From Bacillus sp. SM2101 (GTDB taxonomy: Bacteria; Bacillota; Bacilli; Bacillales; SM2101), in NCBI RefSeq assembly GCF_018588585.1, contig NZ_JAEUFG010000017.1, positions 33,656-97,655 on the forward strand: a stretch of DNA of 64,000 bases. The letters run 5' to 3'. How positions within the stretch are numbered: position 1 is the first letter of the stretch; each line of letters opens with the position of its first letter. Below, one piece after another: positions 59,179-64,000 of the stretch. The notes beneath the pieces were generated by a model, which saw only the letters and a list, made by a program, of their open reading frames with translations, had not been told where the DNA came from and ran no database searches. Made by a program: the position numbers and the translations under genes.

Positions 59179-59718
59179 TTAATTACTTTTTACTAAAATA
59201 TCATATCCGTCTTCAATTTCTTCAATAACTGAGCGTTTAGGAGCACTTATAAATTGCTTTAAGCATATAAAGTCTGGTACACACAAACCTAAGTTAGCTG
59301 CTGCGATAATTGAAAAATAGTGGATATAGCTTGGGAACATCACAGCTAGAAGCAAGCATATGGATGTAAACATGACAAACGGTGTTAAAAACACCATTAT
59401 AGACATTGGTTTAGATATCATATTGCAAAATCGCACCGTGAAAATGGGAATGATTGTAACCCATTTTAATTCAATTTTTACTTTCTTTCTCATAAGTATA
59501 AGAGGTATAGCATGCAAGCATTTATGAAATACTATAGTCATAAGTAATGCTATGATAAAATAAATAAATCTATCCCCATGCAACTTAGTTGAAGAGTAAT
59601 ATAAATTTAATGGTAAATAAAATAATATAAATGTACTTAACATGGTTAATAGTGAAATGAGTATGATTCGATGGAATCCAACATCTCGAGAAAAATTGAT
59701 TGTTTTCCAACAATTCAT
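59179..59718 (-). CDS. DUF3267-family membrane protein
   Basis: A 179-residue protein with four predicted helices (about 20-40, 50-70, 105-125, 128-150). The second helix carries VFHKCLHAIPLIL, the DUF3267 counterpart of a zinc-protease HExxH, here HKCLH without the Glu, so proteolytic activity is doubtful. The ATG follows GGAAGGTGAT. It lies between prsA and yhaI, a place occupied in B. subtilis by other yha membrane genes; direct orthology is uncertain. Confidence 0.75.
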   Translation of the reverse strand: MNCWKTINFSRDVGFHRIILISLLTMLSTFILFYLPLNLYYSSTKLHGDRFIYFIIALLMTIVFHKCLHAIPLILMRKKVKIELKWVTIIPIFTVRFCNMISKPMSIMVFLTPFVMFTSICLLLAVMFPSYIHYFSIIAAANLGLCVPDFICLKQFISAPKRSVIEEIEDGYDILVKSN

Positions 59719-59894
59719 ATAATCACCTTCCGAACTATAAGATTGCAGTCCTAAATGAGTTATAATATAAAATCTATAATCTATAATCTACGAACTTACA
59801 AACATACTTTACGCTCATTTGTTGAAAAAATCAATAGCTGTTACAAAACTATCAATATTTATGCTTAGTCTAAGGTTTTAGTACTAAAAAGCAT

Positions 59895-59990
59895 GTATAA
59901 AATAGATTTCATGTCTTCTATTCTTGTTTAAACGATGACTATTACGTAATCTTCTAATTTAGGAACCATAGCTACAAGGTTACGAACAAA
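59895..59990 (+). repeat. Decayed repeat copy upstream of yhaI
   Basis: Blocks CATGTCTTCTATTCTTG, AAACGATGACTATTACG and AACCATAGCTACAAGGTTAC correspond in order to the middle and end of the family, as in the copy at 21700. The rest of the 400-base gap shows no gene. Confidence 0.45.
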
Positions 59991-60116
59991 TTTTATGAAA
60001 AATAGTTGTTATAGAGAACTTATGAAAAGATGTTGGTACTCATGTATCTTTTTAGATATTATTGTATTAGAAATATGGAAAAATTAAAAGTAAATGCTAT
60101 GGAAGGGAATAGTAGT

Positions 60117-60449
60117 ATGGACGAATTTATTGGTCGAATAGAAAAGATAGAGTATTATCAAACACTGTTACTAAAAATGGTTGAAGAAGATCATATGCCA
60201 TTTTATCAAATGGTCATCAAGGAACAATTATCAAAAGAAGATGTAGATGAAATTCTATCAATTTGTGAAAAATTGAGCATAAAACTTGAAGAACAAAAAG
60301 CGGAAGGCCTATTAGTATTTACCCCGCTTCTTATCGAATTTTCCAAAACAATCCAATTTAAAATGAATGTAAAAGATACAGTAACTGCTATGTTAAAACA
60401 ACAAATGTACACTCCGTTGATGGAAGAATTTATGAAATTATTAAAATAG
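60117..60449 (+). CDS. yhaI: YhaI-like protein (DUF1878)
   Basis: A 110-residue soluble helical protein of the DUF1878 family, similar to B. subtilis YhaI (113 residues) in length and pattern: RIEKIEYYQTLLLKMVEED, FYQMVIKEQLSKEDVDEIL, and a C-terminal YTPLMEEFMKLLK. ATG 60117, about 9 bases after GGAAGGG, gives the family N-terminus. The open frame to 60030 has no site. The function is unknown. Its stop codon is only 3 bases from that of the convergent hpr gene, as expected for this locus. Confidence 0.85.
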   Translation: MDEFIGRIEKIEYYQTLLLKMVEEDHMPFYQMVIKEQLSKEDVDEILSICEKLSIKLEEQKAEGLLVFTPLLIEFSKTIQFKMNVKDTVTAMLKQQMYTPLMEEFMKLLK

Positions 60450-60452
60450 ACT

Positions 60453-61037
60453 TTAGTTATCTTCAATAACTTCTTGTAGCTGATTGTGCTTTCTAATTTT
60501 TCCATCTACTTCAACAAATTCTTTTTCAATATTCTCAAAAGATTTTTCAAATATCCTCATGAAATCGTCTCCGTATATACTACGAATGATACACATTACA
60601 TCAGTAAGTTCAGGGAATTTCCCGTATAAATCTTTTATTGGAAGTGCACCTTGAAAGGTAGAATGTCTTGTTGGATCATAACTCTCCATTAACTCTAATA
60701 ATATTTCTTCTCCTTGACTAGTAATTTTTACATAGGTATTTCTTTTATCATTCTCTTTTTTGGAAAATTGCAATAAATTTCGTTCTTCCAATTTCTTAGA
60801 AAAGTTGAAGGCAGTTGAAACGTGCATGACTCCGAATTTTGCAATCTCTGAGATGGAGGCACCATTTAAATGGTAAGCAATCCATAGTATATGATGTTCA
60901 TTAATATTTAAATCATATGGTTTGATCCAGTGTTGCCAATCCTTTTCGATAGTCTTCCATAGTGCTTTACCGAGTTGAGCCATTCTTTGGCTAAATAACA
61001 TTGCTTCTTTCATAGAAAAATTATTTTCTTTCGTCAC
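60453..61037 (-). CDS. hpr: Transition-state regulator Hpr/ScoC (MarR family)
   Basis: A 194-residue MarR-type repressor. The winged helix includes [40 protein letters not shown] (recognition helix) and [16 protein letters not shown] wing. The C-terminal helices match ScoC. In B. subtilis ScoC represses extracellular proteases, oligopeptide permeases and sporulation genes. The start is GTG 61037 behind AGGTGA, giving [18 protein letters not shown]. It is convergent with yhaI without a visible terminator between them. Confidence 0.93.
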   Translation of the reverse strand: MTKENNFSMKEAMLFSQRMAQLGKALWKTIEKDWQHWIKPYDLNINEHHILWIAYHLNGASISEIAKFGVMHVSTAFNFSKKLEERNLLQFSKKENDKRNTYVKITSQGEEILLELMESYDPTRHSTFQGALPIKDLYGKFPELTDVMCIIRSIYGDDFMRIFEKSFENIEKEFVEVDGKIRKHNQLQEVIEDN

Positions 61038-61207
61038 AACTAGTCACCTACTTTTCTTTGGATTTTTTATTACAATCTATTATGCCAATAAAATAAAAAT
61101 TAATAAAGGATTAAATTTCGGAAATTTTAAAATAAACGAAATTTATTTAAATCAAAACACATAGTTATTCTTAAAACACCATAATATCAATTAAAGGGGG
61201 GACTGCA

Positions 61208-61399
61208 TTGACAGTGTTAATCTTGTTATTGTTCGTTTTAAGTCTATTATTCTTTGTTGGCATGATAAATTATTTCTCACTAATTCAAAGAGCTGTCGCC
61301 TACCCACCTAAACAAATACTTCGTCAAAAAGCAGCTGTCCTAGGTGGAGGTGGATTTGTTTGTTTGCTATTAGCTCTATCAATCATTTACTTTAGATGA
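61208..61399 (+). CDS. Small membrane protein, 63 residues (hypothetical)
   Basis: Two hydrophobic helices (LILLLFVLSLLFFVGMI and GGGGFVCLLLALSIIYF) are joined by a basic, Pro-containing loop (IQRAVAYPPKQILRQKAA). The start is TTG 61208, 7 bases after AAAGGGGGG. A terminator follows the stop directly. It is divergent from hpr and convergent with serC. The family is not recognised; it is well formed and probably real. Confidence 0.72.
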   Translation: MTVLILLLFVLSLLFFVGMINYFSLIQRAVAYPPKQILRQKAAVLGGGGFVCLLLALSIIYFR

Positions 61400-61401
61400 T
61401 G

Positions 61402-61428
61402 AAACCCCGACCAAAGATCGGGGTTTTT
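61402..61428. terminator. Bidirectional terminator between the small gene and serC
   Basis: AAACCCCGA / TCGGGGTTT stem with a 7-base loop, followed by TTTTTAT on the plus strand. Confidence 0.88.
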
Positions 61429-61459
61429 ATAAATTTCATTTTATAAAAGATTTTAGCGT

Positions 61460-62545
61460 TTAGAGCTGGTTCCTCTTATAAAAGTCGTTCATGAAATATG
61501 CTAAGGTTTCACAAGCTTCTAGTGGTACAGCGTTATAAATTGATGCACGACACCCTCCTACAGAGCGGTGTCCACTCAAACCGATAAAGCCTTTTTCTTT
61601 TGCCTCGACGAGAAATTTCTTTGTTAACTCTTCAGAAGGTAATGTAAATGTTACGTTCATTTTTGACCTACTATCCATCTTTGCATGAGGCTTATAAAAC
61701 CCATTACTATCGTCAATACAACTGTATAGAAGAGAAGCTTTTTCATTATTAACTCTCTCTATTCCTTTCACACCACCGCTATTAGCTAACCACTCGAGAA
61801 CAAGTGATAAAGTATATATAGCAAATGTAGGAGGAGTGTTATATAAGGAATTTTTGTCAGCATGCGTACGATAGTTTAGCATCGTAGGTAATTCATTAGT
61901 GCTGTTAGTGAGTAGCTCTTTTTTTAGAATGACAACCGTTACACCAGATGGTCCTAGATTTTTTTGTGCACCAGCATAAATCATCGAGAATTGCTCCACA
62001 TTAATTTCATGGCTTAAAATATCACTAGACATATCGGCAATAAGCTCAACATTATTTAACTGTGGATATTCCGACCATTGGGTACCATAAATCGTATTAT
62101 TTGAAGTAACATGTAAATAAGCAGCATTATCACTTATTTCTAAATCATTAATTGATGGAATGTGTTTGTATTGATTTTCTTTACTAGATGCAGATACATG
62201 GACATGCCCGATTTTTTTAGCTTCAGCTAAGGCTTTCTCAGACCAAGATCCTGTCAAAACATAGTTAGCAACTGTATTTTTGGAAAGTAAATTCATTGGA
62301 ATCATTGTAAATTGAAGACTAGCCCCACCTTGAAGAAATAAAACTTCATATTCATCTGAGATGTTAAGTAATTGTTTTAGTAGAGTTTTCGCTTTTTCAT
62401 GAACGGCGTCATATTCTTTACTACGATGACTAAGCTCCATCACAGACATCCCAGTTCCTTGGAAATTTACTAACTCTTGTTGAGCGATTTGTAGAACTTC
62501 TAGTGGTAGTGCAGATGGTCCAGCATTAAAGTTGTATGCACGCAT
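61460..62545 (-). CDS. serC: Phosphoserine aminotransferase SerC
   Basis: A 361-residue class V aminotransferase converting 3-phosphohydroxypyruvate to phosphoserine in serine synthesis. The start NFNAGPSALPLEVLQ, GMSVMELSHRSKEY, FLQGGASLQFTMIP (PLP phosphate site), ADMSSDILS and the PLP-Lys in YAGAQKNLGPSG are all typical. The end GHRSVGGCRASIYNAVP matches SerC. GGAGG lies 10 bases before ATG 62545; the GTG at 62548 is equally well placed. Its position near hpr is as in B. subtilis. It is convergent with the preceding small gene. Confidence 0.95.
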   Translation of the reverse strand: MRAYNFNAGPSALPLEVLQIAQQELVNFQGTGMSVMELSHRSKEYDAVHEKAKTLLKQLLNISDEYEVLFLQGGASLQFTMIPMNLLSKNTVANYVLTGSWSEKALAEAKKIGHVHVSASSKENQYKHIPSINDLEISDNAAYLHVTSNNTIYGTQWSEYPQLNNVELIADMSSDILSHEINVEQFSMIYAGAQKNLGPSGVTVVILKKELLTNSTNELPTMLNYRTHADKNSLYNTPPTFAIYTLSLVLEWLANSGGVKGIERVNNEKASLLYSCIDDSNGFYKPHAKMDSRSKMNVTFTLPSEELTKKFLVEAKEKGFIGLSGHRSVGGCRASIYNAVPLEACETLAYFMNDFYKRNQL

Positions 62546-62713
62546 CACGTAATATCCTCCTCAAAAATGTTTTGTTACGTTAATTGCTTAAATTGTTTAT
62601 ATAGTACCATGAAACGGTAATGAAGTAAGCTATTATTTTAAAGTTTTCGAAAATTAGCTAAGATTAGTTAACAAAATACAAACATAAAATTACATGAATT
62701 CAAAAGGGGAGAA

Positions 62714-63610
62714 ATGTTTTTGTACCGTGAAAACAAGCCGTTTACTATTAGCCCTTATGACCACCCAGACATTTATCCAGGACCAAGACCACCTAGTTCA
62801 TTTGTTTTTATGAATGGCAGAGTACATAAAATTGAAGAATCAAATAATACTAAAATTGAACAACTTTCAGTTCATGTTGCAAATAATAGTCACCCACTAG
62901 GTTCATTTTTAACGGGCGATGGAGCGATACTTAATATTGGGGAATTGTTAGAGACAGAGGGAGTAAGTGCGATCGATGATAGATTTCCAGTTGTTGCTTA
63001 TGGATCAAACGTATGTATTGCACAACTTGTGTACAAATTTGGCTTAAATCAAAACTCGAAACAAATACTCATTTGTATGAAAGGTACGATGCTTGATTCA
63101 GATATTGTTTTTGGCCCATTTTTAGCTCCTTACGGGGCATTACCAGCAGTAATTGCACCAAATCGTGGGGCACAAACGGAAATTTGGCTAACATTCATGG
63201 ATAAGGATCAACTTGAACTTATGGATAGAACAGAAACCGGATATGAACTTAGAGAACATCTTAATAGAAAACTAACACTTCAAACAGGAGAAACGTTTGA
63301 AAAAGTGTATGCATATTATTATCCATATGCTCTGAAGTTAGATGGAACATATTATCGTTATAATGATATTCCAAGCATTTCTACTATTCCAGCAGTGTGG
63401 CAAGCGGATATGATAAACCGAATAAAAGATCTATACGGTTTTACTGGAACAAGAGAAGAATTTATTCATCTATTAAGGTGGAATGATTCTTTTCATAGAA
63501 CAGTAGAAGAGTTTCTATCTCAGTATGAAGATTTCTTTGATCACGATGATTGGTTGAAAATATCAGAAATAACTCCAGTTCGTTCAATGATCAGAAAATT
63601 TAGCGACTAG
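62714..63610 (+). CDS. Hypothetical protein with a gamma-glutamylcyclotransferase-like motif
   Basis: A 298-residue soluble protein. The family is not recognised. Around residues 92-100 the sequence VVAYGSNVC resembles the YGSN substrate loop of gamma-glutamylcyclotransferase-fold proteins. A later YELREHLNRKLTL could hold an acidic catalytic residue, but this is weak. The N-terminus (ISPYDHPDIYPGPRPPSSF) is Pro-rich. AAAAGGGGAG precedes the ATG closely. It is divergent from serC. Repeat sequence and an IS follow downstream. The function is open. Confidence 0.6.
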   Translation: MFLYRENKPFTISPYDHPDIYPGPRPPSSFVFMNGRVHKIEESNNTKIEQLSVHVANNSHPLGSFLTGDGAILNIGELLETEGVSAIDDRFPVVAYGSNVCIAQLVYKFGLNQNSKQILICMKGTMLDSDIVFGPFLAPYGALPAVIAPNRGAQTEIWLTFMDKDQLELMDRTETGYELREHLNRKLTLQTGETFEKVYAYYYPYALKLDGTYYRYNDIPSISTIPAVWQADMINRIKDLYGFTGTREEFIHLLRWNDSFHRTVEEFLSQYEDFFDHDDWLKISEITPVRSMIRKFSD

Positions 63611-63619
63611 TGTATATAA

Positions 63620-63863
63620 TGGCTGCTTTGCATCGGTTGTTGTTATTCACAGGATGAATGAGGTTTAAATACAATTTGAGAACAATATGACAAATTTATA
63701 GAATTGCATATCGTGTAATCTTGTAGATAAAAGCAGCAATATTTATGTAAGACTCTTTTCGCAAACTTTGTTGCAATTATTACCAAATTTGCACCATAGT
63801 AACTGGCTCTAGATGTTAGTTATCATGTTTCAGAACAAAAGAGGCCACGAACTCTAGTTAAAG
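63620..63863. repeat. Intergenic repeat fragments, interrupted by an IS3 element
   Basis: An end fragment GGCTGCTTTGCATCGGTTGT lies at 63622. A minus-orientation copy starts at about 63749 (ACTCTTTTCGCAAACTTTGT) and runs to AAAAGAGGCCACGAACTCTA at 63838-63857. There the match to other copies breaks off exactly where the IS begins (about 63864). Confidence 0.6.
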
Positions 63864-64000
63864 TGTACCCTTTGTAAAGGACATTTTAAAAAAAGCCTAG
63901 GCTACATTAAGAAGGTGATCTCTGTATTGAACAGGGGTCATCTTCTTTAAATTCCATTGATATCTGTATTTATTGTAATAAATCATATATTGCTTAATTT
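63864..64000 (-). mobile_element. IS3-family insertion sequence, end portion (continues beyond the window)
   Basis: The outer end reads TGTACCCTTTGTAAAGGACA, like the inverted repeats of IS3/IS150-group elements. Inside it lies the 3' end of the transposase gene on the minus strand. The element is cut by the window edge. Confidence 0.75.
63897..64000 (-). CDS. IS3-family transposase OrfB, C-terminal part (partial)
   Basis: The minus strand reads YMIYYNKYRYQWNLKKMTPV followed by QYRDHLLNVA and a TAG stop at 63897-63899. This is the standard end of IS3-group DDE transposases. No stop or frameshift is seen in the visible 34 codons, unlike the relic at 25816-26125 with a near-identical C-terminus. 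The 5' part lies beyond position 64000. Confidence 0.85.
   Translation of the reverse strand, partial: IKQYMIYYNKYRYQWNLKKMTPVQYRDHLLNVA

Overview
The window is AT-rich DNA from an endospore-forming member of the Bacillaceae. The evidence is gene content and order. From about 39.6 kb to 62.5 kb the genes follow the Bacillus subtilis hemZ / yhaR-yhaQ-yhaP-yhaO-yhaN-yhaM-yhaL-prsA-yhaI-hpr-serC block. This includes sporulation (yhaL), a degradative-enzyme regulator (hpr/scoC), PrsA foldase, and a broken BclA-type exosporium gene. The genus cannot be fixed from the sequence alone. No rRNA, tRNA or CRISPR array is visible.

Left part, 0-26 kb: a patchwork of single genes. It holds an MMPL/RND-type exporter, an S41 peptidase, a small lipoprotein that appears to start at ATT, a frameshifted Nudix gene, an LTA-synthase-type sulfatase and an EamA exporter. 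Next come an OmpR/sensor-kinase pair, a row of three membrane-lipid genes (MGDG-synthase-like glycosyltransferase, DedA, patatin) and an erythromycin-esterase-like lipoprotein. GrpB, a DUF6176 protein, a LysR regulator divergent from a methyltransferase, an MFS exporter behind a hairpin that buries its ribosome binding site, a second methyltransferase and a HAD protein follow. An IS3-type transposase relic and two structured-RNA/terminator candidates lie at 25.4-26.1 kb.

Middle, 26.5-39.5 kb: a secreted multidomain protein (carbohydrate-binding modules, Pro-Glu linkers, CAP domain). It is followed by a TetR-controlled operon that looks like a drug-response unit: a PEP-synthase/rifampin-phosphotransferase-like enzyme split into two overlapping genes, a DHA2 exporter, a flavodoxin-fold oxidoreductase and an azoreductase. 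After that comes a decaying zone with several broken genes (unknown family, BclA-like), a Cys-rich likely spore-surface protein and an APH-fold protein with altered catalytic motifs.

Right part, 39.6-64 kb: hemZ, two acyl-CoA ligases and an enoyl-CoA hydratase (fatty-acid activation/oxidation), yhzD, the yhaQP ABC exporter, yhaO/yhaN nuclease-ATPase, an MFS gene inserted before yhaM, yhaL, prsA, a small membrane gene, a DUF3267 protein, yhaI, hpr and serC. A GGCT-like hypothetical gene precedes the start of an IS3 element that runs off the right edge. Two real small genes fall below the usual length cut-off: yhzD (45912-46091) and a 59-residue membrane protein (58459-58638).

The most striking non-gene structure is a family of roughly 110-160 bp intergenic repeats with ends like GGCTGTTTTCGCA. 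Clear or decayed copies occur at about ten places, and one copy is interrupted by the IS3 element at the right edge.
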